Shown in pieces: positions 1 to 5,741 of a stretch of 13,921 nt of DNA (position 1 is the first letter of the stretch; every line of letters begins with the position of its first letter). The notes beneath the pieces were generated by a model. It worked only from the letters and a program-made list of their open reading frames with translations, was not told the DNA's origin and searched no databases. A program made the translations under genes and the position numbers. Source of the DNA: Actinomycetota bacterium (GTDB lineage: Bacteria; Actinomycetota; Actinomycetes; Streptosporangiales; Streptosporangiaceae); NCBI GenBank assembly GCA_003242605.1, contig QGUZ01000117.1, positions 1 to 13,921 of the forward strand, written 5' to 3'.

Positions 1-399
1 CTCGACACGCTGCTGCTCGTGGTGGCCGGGCTGCTCGGGCTGTCGGTGCTGATCTCGCTGCTCGGCATCGCGAACACGCTCGCGCTCTCGGTGCACGAGC
101 GCACCCGGGAGTCGGCGCTGCTGCGCGCGCTCGGCCTCACCCGGGCCCAGCTCCGCGGCACGCTCTCGCTCGAGGCGCTCGTGCTCGGCGTGGTGGGCGC
201 GCTCGTCGGCGTCGCGCTCGGCATCGTGTTCGGCTGGGCCGTGGTCAAGACCCAGGCGTCGAACGTGCCGCTGGAGGTGCCGGTCGGGCAGATCCTGCTG
301 CTCATCGCCGGCTCCGGCGTCGCCGGGGTGCTCGCGGCGGTGCTGCCGGCCCGCCGGGCCGCCCGCGCCTCGGTCGTCGGCGCGATCGCGGCCACCTGA
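1..399 (+). CDS. FtsX-family ABC transporter permease, C-terminal part (5' end outside window)
   Basis: The reading frame is open from the first base and ends at TGA 397-399, so about the last 132 residues are visible. They show the usual C-terminal FtsX/MacB-type permease domain. A hydrophobic helix (LLGLSVLISLLGIANTLALS) is followed by the cytoplasmic coupling segment HERTRESALLRALGLTRAQLR. Two more hydrophobic helices come next, and the end is PARRAARASVVGAIAAT. The HERTRE..LLRALG segment is the family signature that contacts the partner ATPase. Such permeases work with a LolD/MacB-like ATPase, usually encoded just upstream, in lipoprotein or peptide export or mechanotransmission; the substrate cannot be told here. 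The gene converges on the immunity gene and is separated from it by strong hairpins. The start, N-terminal domain and partner ATPase lie outside the window. Confidence 0.9.
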   Translation, partial: LDTLLLVVAGLLGLSVLISLLGIANTLALSVHERTRESALLRALGLTRAQLRGTLSLEALVLGVVGALVGVALGIVFGWAVVKTQASNVPLEVPVGQILLLIAGSGVAGVLAAVLPARRAARASVVGAIAAT

Positions 400-457
400 C
401 CGGCGCGCGGGCCCGCGCCGGCCGGGGCGCCGCCTCAGCGGTGGCGGCGCCCCGGCC
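400..457. terminator. Strong bidirectional terminator between permease and immunity gene
   Basis: A perfect 15-bp stem pairs 420-434 with 443-457 around an 8-base loop (435-442). A second hairpin (8-bp stem 400-407 / 414-421, 6-base loop) lies immediately before it and shares two bases. The stop codon of the minus-strand immunity gene (435-437) lies in the loop, so the stem's right arm is also coding for that gene's last residues. No U-tract follows, which is normal for GC-rich actinobacterial terminators. The position between two convergent genes supports a two-way role. Confidence 0.8.
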
Positions 458-707
458 ACTGCTCGGCGACGATGTCGGGGGCGAGCAGCGGGCGGATCTC
501 GATCTCGCCGGTCACCCGGTCGATGATCACGCAGCCGCCGCCCACCACCTCGGGCAGCACGCTGGGGTCGTCCGGCTCGGGCTCCTTCGCCCACACCACG
601 TAGCCCTCGTCGAACCCCCACAGGCCCACCTCGCGGGCCTCGTCGAACGGGCGGGCGCCGTTGATGTACTCCTCGGCGAGCGCCCGCGCCTGGTCCGCGT
701 TGATCAC
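435..707 (-). CDS. YrhB/Imm35-type immunity protein, probable partner of the Tox-PL toxin
   Basis: A 90-residue acidic protein with GTG start at 707, preceded by a GGGGGAG ribosome-binding sequence at 6-base spacing. It begins MINADQARALAEEYINGA and has the core VGGGCVIIDRVTGEIEIRP, the pattern I recognise from the YrhB/Imm35 family of small immunity proteins encoded next to actinobacterial polymorphic toxins. It is presumed to bind and neutralise the toxin made by the gene 58 bases upstream on the same strand. The order toxin then immunity, on one strand, is standard for such pairs. No signal peptide or membrane segment is seen, so it should be cytosolic. Family assignment is by recalled motif; neutralisation of this particular toxin is inferred from adjacency. 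Confidence 0.72.
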   Translation of the reverse strand: MINADQARALAEEYINGARPFDEAREVGLWGFDEGYVVWAKEPEPDDPSVLPEVVGGGCVIIDRVTGEIEIRPLLAPDIVAEQWPGRRHR

Positions 708-742
708 ACCCGTCTCCCCCGGCGCTCGGCGCGGTTCCCGAT

Positions 743-793
743 CGCCGACCCTGCCGGTCGGCGGCTCACAACCGTCGACCCTGCCGGTCGACG
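743..793 (-). repeat. Two near-identical hairpins, 30-bp period, at the toxin/immunity junction
   Basis: Hairpin 1 pairs 743-750 with 756-763 and hairpin 2 pairs 773-780 with 786-793. Each has 8 bp and the same 5-base loop. Hairpin 2 encodes the last toxin codons (VDRQGRR), and hairpin 1 lies just past the toxin stop at 766-768. Read in the same frame past the stop, the downstream copy again encodes DRQGRR, so the array looks like a 30-bp (10-codon) duplication. The stems differ at one base pair only, C-G (745/761) in one and T-A (775/791) in the other. Confidence 0.7.
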
Positions 794-1542
794 ATGACGC
801 AGAACACCCCCGTCACCACCGCGTACGGCGGCTCCATCGACATGTGGCCGCGCTGCGCGTCGATCCACAGGATCTCCCCGGCGGCGTTAACCGCGTTCCA
901 CGCGTGGCTGCCGCCGCTCGGCCAGCGGGTGATGAGGACCGCGGAGGACCCGTGGCCCCCGGCGAGCAGCCGCTCGGCGATCGGCCCGAAGGCGCGGCGG
1001 CCGAGCCCGGCGAACTCGAACCGGTGCCCCAGCCACTGCTCGGCGCGGGCGACCCCGCCCACCTCGCCGAGCAGCGACGGCCGGCCCACCGCGTCGTACT
1101 CGGGCATGCGCGGCGCGGCCACCACCGGCTCGCCGTGCCAGGTGGAGATCACCGACAGCGCGCAGTCCACGGCGTTGGTGGCGCGGAACGGGTTCTCCGA
1201 CGGGCCCTCGGCGTTGATCAGCCGGATCCAGGTGCCCCGCGGATCGGGGAACCGCCCCTGGTCGCCGACCGCCTGCACCAGGTCGTCCTGTGCCCGGGGA
1301 TCGGGACGGGCGAGGCCGCCCCGCCTGCCGTACGGCCGGGCCAGGTGCAGCGGCGGCGGACGGCCGGACCGGTCGAACCAGTCGCCCCCGGCGGAGTCGT
1401 CGAGCGAGGGCGTCTCGGCGGCGAGCTCGTAGTCGAGCCAGCGCCACCCGCCCGCCACCACCGGGTTGTACACCCCGGTGGGCAGCCGCCATCGGGACCT
1501 GCCCGGCCCGCGGCCGCGACGGCCCGGCACGCCCGTCGACAC
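766..1542 (-). CDS. Papain-fold (Tox-PL / glutamine deamidase-like) toxin, stand-alone
   Basis: A 258-residue protein. The C-terminal half matches the papain-fold toxin 1 (Tox-PL) domain of polymorphic toxins: FPDPRGTWIRLIN (98-110), the nucleophile region NAVDCALSVISTW with Cys127, SHAWNAVN with His213, and ILWIDAQRG with Asp228, together a Cys-His-Asp triad. Family members are thought to deamidate glutamine in target proteins or act as peptidases. The segment before residue 95 is Arg/Pro/Gly-rich with no signal peptide, WXG100, RHS or other delivery domain, so this looks like a detached toxin module. I chose GTG 1542 because GGAGG (1552-1556) lies 9 bases before it; a GTG at 1608 would add 22 residues but has no ribosome-binding site. 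Many relatives have a second Cys where Ala124 is found. The YrhB/Imm35-type gene lies just downstream. Confidence 0.75.
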   Translation of the reverse strand: MSTGVPGRRGRGPGRSRWRLPTGVYNPVVAGGWRWLDYELAAETPSLDDSAGGDWFDRSGRPPPLHLARPYGRRGGLARPDPRAQDDLVQAVGDQGRFPDPRGTWIRLINAEGPSENPFRATNAVDCALSVISTWHGEPVVAAPRMPEYDAVGRPSLLGEVGGVARAEQWLGHRFEFAGLGRRAFGPIAERLLAGGHGSSAVLITRWPSGGSHAWNAVNAAGEILWIDAQRGHMSMEPPYAVVTGVFCVIVDRQGRRL

Positions 1543-1638
1543 GGACACCCACCTCCGCGAACGCTCGAGATCACCACGTTCCGCAGCCGAGCGTACGCGT
1601 GCGGACACGCCGGGCGCAGACCCGTTTACCGGGACTTT

Positions 1639-1654
1639 GCCGGGCCGTACCGGC
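1639..1654 (-). terminator. Weak possible terminator after rdgB
   Basis: A 5-bp GC stem (1639-1643 / 1650-1654) with a 6-base loop follows the rdgB stop directly on the minus strand. It is short, so it may only attenuate. It is the only visible separation between the housekeeping operon and the toxin cassette, and I see no convincing promoter for the toxin between the two. Confidence 0.3.
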
Positions 1655-2266
1655 TCAGGCGCGGGCGGCGAGCACCTCGGAGATCACCGGCACGAGGGCG
1701 CGGAACGCGCGTCCCCGGTGGCTGATCGCGTTCTTCTCCTCTGGGGTCATCTCGGCGGTGGTGCGGTCGTGGCCGTCCGGCACGAAGATCGGGTCGTAGC
1801 CGAAGCCGCCGGTGCCCCGCGGCTCGCGGCAGATCGTGCCGTACACCGCGCCCTCGACCACGTGCTCCTCGCCGGACGGCAGGGCGAGCGCGGCGGCGCA
1901 GGCGAAGTGCGCGCCCCGGCGGCCCTCGGGCACGTCCGCGATCTGGGCGAGCAGCAGCTCGAGGTTCGCCCGGTCGTCGCCGTGCCGGCCGCACCACCGG
2001 GCGGAGAACACGCCGGGCATGCCGTTCAGCGCGTCCACGCACAGGCCCGAGTCGTCGGCGATCGCGGGCAGGCCGCTCGCCCTCGCCACCGCGTGCGCCT
2101 TGAGCAGCGCGTTCTCGGCGAATGTGAGGCCGGTCTCGGCGATATCGCCGATCTGCGGGAACTCCTCCATGCCGACGAGCTCGACCGAAAGGCCCGCGTC
2201 GGCGAGGATGTCGCGCAGCTCGCGGACCTTGCCGGCGTTCCGGGTGGCGAGCACGATCCTGGTCAC
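1655..2266 (-). CDS. rdgB: Non-canonical purine NTP pyrophosphatase (RdgB/HAM1, ITPase)
   Basis: A 203-residue cytosolic enzyme that hydrolyses dITP, ITP and XTP to the monophosphates, keeping deaminated purines out of DNA and RNA. The family signatures are all present: TRIVLATRNAGKVRELRDIL at the N-terminus (substrate/phosphate binding), ETGLTFAENALLKA, ADDSGLCVDALNGMPGVFSARW (the central Asp-Asp-Ser-Gly motif), GTGGFGYDPIFVPDG and the C-terminal SHRGRAFRAL. Length is typical. The frame is open far upstream, but homology starts at GTG 2266, whose first bases overlap the rph stop as GTGA (4 bp). It is therefore probably translationally coupled to rph and is the last gene of the murI operon. 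M. tuberculosis has the same order (Rv1338-Rv1341). Confidence 0.95.
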   Translation of the reverse strand: MTRIVLATRNAGKVRELRDILADAGLSVELVGMEEFPQIGDIAETGLTFAENALLKAHAVARASGLPAIADDSGLCVDALNGMPGVFSARWCGRHGDDRANLELLLAQIADVPEGRRGAHFACAAALALPSGEEHVVEGAVYGTICREPRGTGGFGYDPIFVPDGHDRTTAEMTPEEKNAISHRGRAFRALVPVISEVLAARA

Positions 2267-3000
2267 GCCCCCACCCCCGAGAGCACGTCCTTCTGCAGCC
2301 GGGACAGCTCGGCGCAGCCGGCCACCGCGAGGTCGAGCAGCGTGTCGAGCATGTGCCGGTCGAACGGCGCGTGCTCCGCGGTGCCCTGCACCTCGACGAA
2401 CTCGCCCGAGCCGGTCATCACCACGTTCATATCGGTCTGCGCGACCACGTCCTCCTCGTAGCACAGGTCGAGCATGGGCGTGCCGTCCACCACGCCCACC
2501 GAGACCGCGGCGACCGAGGCGACCAGCGGGTCGGCGGTGACCAGCTTCTGCTCGCGCATCCAGGCCACCGCGTCGGCGAGCGCCACGTACGCCCCGGTGA
2601 TCGCGGCGGTGCGGGTGCCGCCGTCGGCCTGCAGCACGTCGCAGTCGAGGATGATCGTGTACTCGCCGAGCGCCTGGTCGTCCACACAGGCCCGCAGGGA
2701 CCGGCCGATCAGGCGGGAGATCTCCTGGGTGCGGCCGCCCGGCCTGCCCTTCATCGATTCACGCTCCTCGCGGGTGTTGGTCGCGCGGGGCAGCATCGCG
2801 TACTCGGCCGTCACCCAGCCCAGCCCGCTGCCCTTGCGCCAGCGCGGGACCCCCTCCTGCACCGACGCCGCACACAGCACCCGGGTGCGGCCGAACTCGA
2901 CGAGCACCGAGCCCTCGGCGTGGGCGAGCCAGCCCCGGGTGAGCGTGACGGGGCGGAGTTCGTCGGCCTTGCGTCCATCTGCACGAGCCATGGTGCTCAC
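2263..3000 (-). CDS. rph: Ribonuclease PH
   Basis: A 245-residue phosphorolytic 3'-5' exoribonuclease that trims the 3' ends of tRNA precursors using phosphate and acts as a hexamer in the cytosol. Recognised from ADGRKADELRPVTLTRGWL at the N-terminus, the RNA-binding stretch GWVTAEYAMLPRATNTRE, GRTQEISRLIGRSLRA, and the catalytic/phosphate region DCDVLQADGGTRTAAITGA. The end is typical (ELSRLQKDVLSG). Two starts are possible. GTG 3000 overlaps the stop of the upstream gene as GTGA. ATG 2991 gives the commoner MARADGR start and is preceded by AGGGTGA. The choice changes only three residues. It sits between the MBL hydrolase and rdgB with 4-bp overlaps on both sides if GTG is used, indicating one transcript and coupled translation. 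Confidence 0.96.
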   Translation of the reverse strand: MSTMARADGRKADELRPVTLTRGWLAHAEGSVLVEFGRTRVLCAASVQEGVPRWRKGSGLGWVTAEYAMLPRATNTREERESMKGRPGGRTQEISRLIGRSLRACVDDQALGEYTIILDCDVLQADGGTRTAAITGAYVALADAVAWMREQKLVTADPLVASVAAVSVGVVDGTPMLDLCYEEDVVAQTDMNVVMTGSGEFVEVQGTAEHAPFDRHMLDTLLDLAVAGCAELSRLQKDVLSGVGA

Positions 3001-3749
3001 CCTAGGTCATATACGGCACCGCTTCGCGCCAGTTGGATCCGCCCGGTGAACCCGCCCCGACCGGCGTCCTCGAGGATGCGCCGCCGGTCGTACCAGGGCA
3101 CCAGGTGGGTGAGCACGAGCGTGCCGACGCCCGCGCGGGCCGCGTGCTCGGCCGCCTGCCGGCCGTTGAGGTGGAGGCCGGCCGGGAGTCCCGGCTCGTC
3201 GAGGAACGACGCCTCGCACAGCAGCACGTCGGCGTCCTTGGCGAGGTTCACCAGCTCGGTGCACTCGCCGGTGTCCCCGGAGTAGGCCACCGACGCCCCG
3301 CCGTACGAGACGCGGAAGCCGTAGGTCTCCACCGGGTGGTTCATCGGCGCCACGGTGACGTCGAACGGGCCGATCCGCAGCGTGCCCGGGGAGAGCGCGT
3401 GGAAGCTGAACGTGGTGTCGAGCCCCGGCTCGTCCGGCATGCCGTAGGCGGCGGCGAGCCGCCGGGGCGCGTCGGCCGGGGCGTAGATGGGGAGCCTGCC
3501 GAACGGGCCGTGCGGCGAGTAGGTGCGCACCACGTGGTAGGCGCACACGTCGAGGCAGTGGTCGGCGTGCAGGTGGGACAGGCAGATCGCGTCGATGTCG
3601 GCGAGGTCCGCGTAGCGCTGCAGTGCCCCAAGGGCGCCGTTGCCGAGGTCGAGCACGAGCCGGAACCCCTCGGCCTCGAGCAGATAGCAGGAGGAAGGGC
3701 TGTCGGGCCCGGGGAAGCTCCCCGAACAGCCGACGATCGTGAGTTTCAC
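2997..3749 (-). CDS. MBL-fold hydrolase, Rv1339-type (probable cyclic-nucleotide phosphodiesterase)
   Basis: A 250-residue metallo-beta-lactamase-fold protein. The dinuclear metal site is visible: LSHLHADHCLD (His59, His61, Asp63, His64), a histidine in APMNHPVETYGF, the aspartate in SGDTGECTELV, and the late histidine in LVLTHLVPWYD. The sequence and its place between murI and rph match M. tuberculosis Rv1339, reported as an atypical class II cAMP phosphodiesterase; related family members include RNase Z-like and arylsulfatase-like enzymes. No signal peptide is seen. The GTG start at 3749 has AGGAGG just upstream that overlaps the murI TAG stop, so reinitiation after murI is likely. The fold assignment is secure; cAMP as the substrate is inferred from synteny and similarity. 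Confidence 0.88.
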   Translation of the reverse strand: MKLTIVGCSGSFPGPDSPSSCYLLEAEGFRLVLDLGNGALGALQRYADLADIDAICLSHLHADHCLDVCAYHVVRTYSPHGPFGRLPIYAPADAPRRLAAAYGMPDEPGLDTTFSFHALSPGTLRIGPFDVTVAPMNHPVETYGFRVSYGGASVAYSGDTGECTELVNLAKDADVLLCEASFLDEPGLPAGLHLNGRQAAEHAARAGVGTLVLTHLVPWYDRRRILEDAGRGGFTGRIQLARSGAVYDLG

Positions 3750-3758
3750 GGCGGCCTC

Positions 3759-4652
3759 CTAACCGGGCGTGACGGCTTGTACGGCTGTCGCGCCATCGAG
3801 CGGTACCTCCCCCAACGGCGCGGGTTCCACGGCCTGCAGTTCCGGCCCGAGGAAGCGGCGGCCAAGGCGCGCGAACTGTTCGGGATCGCCGGTGGTGCGG
3901 AACCGGTGCCGGACCGCCTGGCCGGGGGGCGCGGCGAGGCCCCGGTCGCGCAGGACGCGGTAGACGTCCTTGGCGGTCTCGTCCGCGCTTGACACCAGCG
4001 TGACGCCGTCGCCCGCCACGTAGGAGATCGCGCCGAGCAGCAGCGGGTAGTGGGTGCAGCCGAGGATGAGCGTGTCCACCCCGGCCCGCAGCAGCGGCTC
4101 CAGGTAGCCGCGGGTGACCTCGATCAGCTCGGCGCTGCCGGTGTCGCCGCGTTCCACGAACTCCACCAGGCGCGGCGCCGCCACCCCCAGGAGCTCGACG
4201 TCCGGCGCGGCGGCGAACGCGTCGTGGTAGGCCATCGACTCGATCGTGGCCCGGGTCGCGATCACGCCGACCTTGCCGTTGCGGGTGGCCCGCGCGGCCC
4301 GCCGTACCGCGGGCTGGATCACCTCCACGACCGGGACGTCGTAGCGCTCCCGGGCGTCGCGCAGCACCGCGGCGCTCGCCGTGTTGCAGGCGATCACGAG
4401 CATCTTCACGTCGTGCGCGACGAGGTGGTCCATCACCTCCAGCGCGTACGCCCGGACCTCGGCGATCCGCTTCGGCCCGTACGGCTGGCGCGCGGTGTCG
4501 GCCACGTAGAGGATCGACTCGTTGGGGAGCTGATCCATGATCGCCCGCGCGACCGTGAGGCCGCCCACACCGCTGTCAAACACCCCGATCGGCCGGCTAT
4601 CCCCCCGGCCCGCTGATTCCGACACGATTCCCAAGGTTAGGCGACCTGTCAC
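3759..4652 (-). CDS. murI: Glutamate racemase
   Basis: A 297-residue cofactor-independent racemase that converts L-Glu to D-Glu for peptidoglycan. Both catalytic cysteines are present in their signatures: VIACNTASA (Cys89) and LGCTHYP (Cys199). The substrate motif FDSGVGGLTVARA (from residue 25) and YVADTARQPYGPKR are also intact. The frame allows GTG 4652, used here, or GTG 4625, which would drop nine residues. The second start fits a leaderless transcript because a TAACCT -10 lies 8 bases before it. First gene of the murI - MBL - rph - rdgB operon; the stop overlaps the ribosome-binding site of the next gene. The C-terminal tail after RRFLGPELQ is variable and probably disordered. Confidence 0.96.
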   Translation of the reverse strand: MTGRLTLGIVSESAGRGDSRPIGVFDSGVGGLTVARAIMDQLPNESILYVADTARQPYGPKRIAEVRAYALEVMDHLVAHDVKMLVIACNTASAAVLRDARERYDVPVVEVIQPAVRRAARATRNGKVGVIATRATIESMAYHDAFAAAPDVELLGVAAPRLVEFVERGDTGSAELIEVTRGYLEPLLRAGVDTLILGCTHYPLLLGAISYVAGDGVTLVSSADETAKDVYRVLRDRGLAAPPGQAVRHRFRTTGDPEQFARLGRRFLGPELQAVEPAPLGEVPLDGATAVQAVTPG

Positions 4653-4677
4653 GATCGCTCACGGTAATAATGCTCAC
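4634..4677 (-). promoter_or_regulatory. Putative murI operon promoter with GTGAGC direct repeat
   Basis: On the minus strand a -10-like TAACCT (4639-4634) lies 17 bases after GTGAGC (4662-4657), which can serve as a -35, and 8 bases before GTG 4625. A second identical GTGAGC lies at 4677-4672, 15 bases further up, with an AT-rich spacer (ATTATTACC) unlike the surrounding GC-rich DNA. The repeat could be an operator or a duplicated -35. This is a motif-level call only. If it is correct, the start at 4652 would lie upstream of transcription initiation and 4625 would be the true start. Confidence 0.4.
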
Positions 4678-4692
4678 ACTGGCGTGTCCGTT

Positions 4693-4717
4693 CGGGGCGG
4701 CCGTAATCCCCGCCCCG
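4693..4717 (-). terminator. Hairpin after the thioesterase gene
   Basis: An 8-bp stem (4693-4700 / 4710-4717) with a 9-base loop lies 10 bases past the thioesterase stop and before the murI promoter region. This is consistent with a terminator that isolates the two minus-strand units. No U-run follows. Confidence 0.5.
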
Positions 4718-4727
4718 GCCCCGCGCG

Positions 4728-5543
4728 CTAGCCGCGGCCGAGCCGCGCGAGCTGCCGGCTCTGCGCCACCAGGCGCCCGGCGGAGTCGCGGACCTCGACG
4801 TTCTCGTCGAACCAGCCCTCGGCGATGAGCGAGCCGCTGCCGATCACCGTGAGCCAGCCGGGGGCGGGCAGCGCGCGCAGGTACCAGGTGAGCTCCACGG
4901 TGGGCGCCCAGCCGCGCGCCCCGGCCGAGAACACCACCGGCGGCAGCGCGTCGACGGCGAGGGCGATCACGAACGGGTCCGGGTCCTGCGGCTCGGCGAG
5001 CCGGAAGTAGGCCCGCATCTCCGGCCGGCCGGTCGGGGTGCCGCGGTACCAGCCGATCGTCGGCGGGTCGAACAGCAGCTCCACCTGGGCGTTGAACGGC
5101 ATGTTCGACTCGGGCTTAGGGGCGGGCAGCGGCCGGCACTCCTCGATCGGGGGCATCGGCGGCGGCGGGGCCGACCAGGTCAGCTCCCCGGGCCCGGGCT
5201 CCGCCCCGGGCTCGTACGGCCGCAGGTTCGCCGTGGTGACGAACGCCTCGACGTACGGCGTGCCGTCCTGCACCAGCGTGGCCCGGGTCACCGTGGTGGT
5301 GCGGCCCGACTTGATCTGCCCCAGCCGTACCGTCGCCGGGCCCGGCCGCGCCACGCGGAGGAACTGGGCGCTGGTGGCGACGGGGTGGTCGTGGGGTGAG
5401 GCGTCGACGACGGCGCGGAGCAGCACGGCCATGAGGTAGCCGCCGTTGAGCGCCGTGCCGATCGTGTAGCCGGCGTCGAGGCACACGTCGTAGGTGGTGT
5501 CGTCCACCTTGATCGCCTGTGTCGCGTCGTCGAACTTGGTCAT
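4728..5543 (-). CDS. Thioesterase family protein (TesB-like double hotdog)
   Basis: A 271-residue cytosolic protein of the actinobacterial thioesterase family (acyl-CoA thioesterase-like, 4HBT_3). The N-terminal hotdog has the signature GYTIGTALNGGYLMAVLLRA, with HPVATSAQFLRVARPGPATV after it. A Pro-rich linker (PPPPMPPIEE) leads to the second hotdog with FVIALAVDALPPVVF, PTVELTWYLRA and the conserved end DSAGRLVAQSRQLARL. By analogy with TesB, the Asp in VDALPP, the Thr of PTVEL and the Gln of QSRQL are the candidate active-site residues. It should hydrolyse acyl-CoA thioesters, substrate unknown. ATG start at 5543; the CTTGCGGGGGCGCGTGC leader holds no strong ribosome-binding site. Monocistronic between a putative promoter upstream and a hairpin downstream. 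Confidence 0.88.
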   Translation of the reverse strand: MTKFDDATQAIKVDDTTYDVCLDAGYTIGTALNGGYLMAVLLRAVVDASPHDHPVATSAQFLRVARPGPATVRLGQIKSGRTTTVTRATLVQDGTPYVEAFVTTANLRPYEPGAEPGPGELTWSAPPPPMPPIEECRPLPAPKPESNMPFNAQVELLFDPPTIGWYRGTPTGRPEMRAYFRLAEPQDPDPFVIALAVDALPPVVFSAGARGWAPTVELTWYLRALPAPGWLTVIGSGSLIAEGWFDENVEVRDSAGRLVAQSRQLARLGRG

Positions 5544-5582
5544 GCACGCGCCCCCGCAAGGCCGAACGAAGTTCTGTGCCTC

Positions 5583-5610
5583 AGCCTACAGTCCGGCCAC
5601 AATCCGTCAC
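5583..5610 (-). promoter_or_regulatory. Putative thioesterase promoter
   Basis: Minus-strand GTGACG (5610-5605), a 16-base spacer and TAGGCT (5588-5583) resemble a housekeeping sigma promoter. The start codon follows about 40 bases after the -10. The rest of the divergent region 5544-5741 is the least GC-rich stretch of the window and must also hold the promoter for the plus-strand DUF3352 gene. I could not pick a convincing -35/-10 pair for that gene; TAGCGT at 5712-5717 is the nearest candidate -10. Confidence 0.4.
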
Positions 5611-5741
5611 AGCCGGGAAAACGTCGCGCAGCTGTGATACCACGACATTAGGGTTAGACGAGTGAAAGTAGTGATTTAGTTCCTTGTAAGCCGATCGCTA
5701 GCGGCTCGTCCTAGCGTTCGAGCATCCCGCAACGTCGTTTC

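Noticed and set aside
661..1725. Plus-strand 354-codon frame over the toxin gene
   Set aside because: Pro/Arg/His-rich shadow without domains; the minus strand carries the papain-fold motifs and a ribosome-binding site.
2267..2464. Upstream extension of the rdgB frame into rph
   Set aside because: RdgB homology starts at TRIVLATRN; the extra residues are an out-of-frame reading of rph.
5649..5659. TTAGGGTTAG telomere-like motif in the 5544-5741 gap
   Set aside because: Only two partial units occur, with no palindromes of a replicon end nearby; treated as chance in a promoter region.
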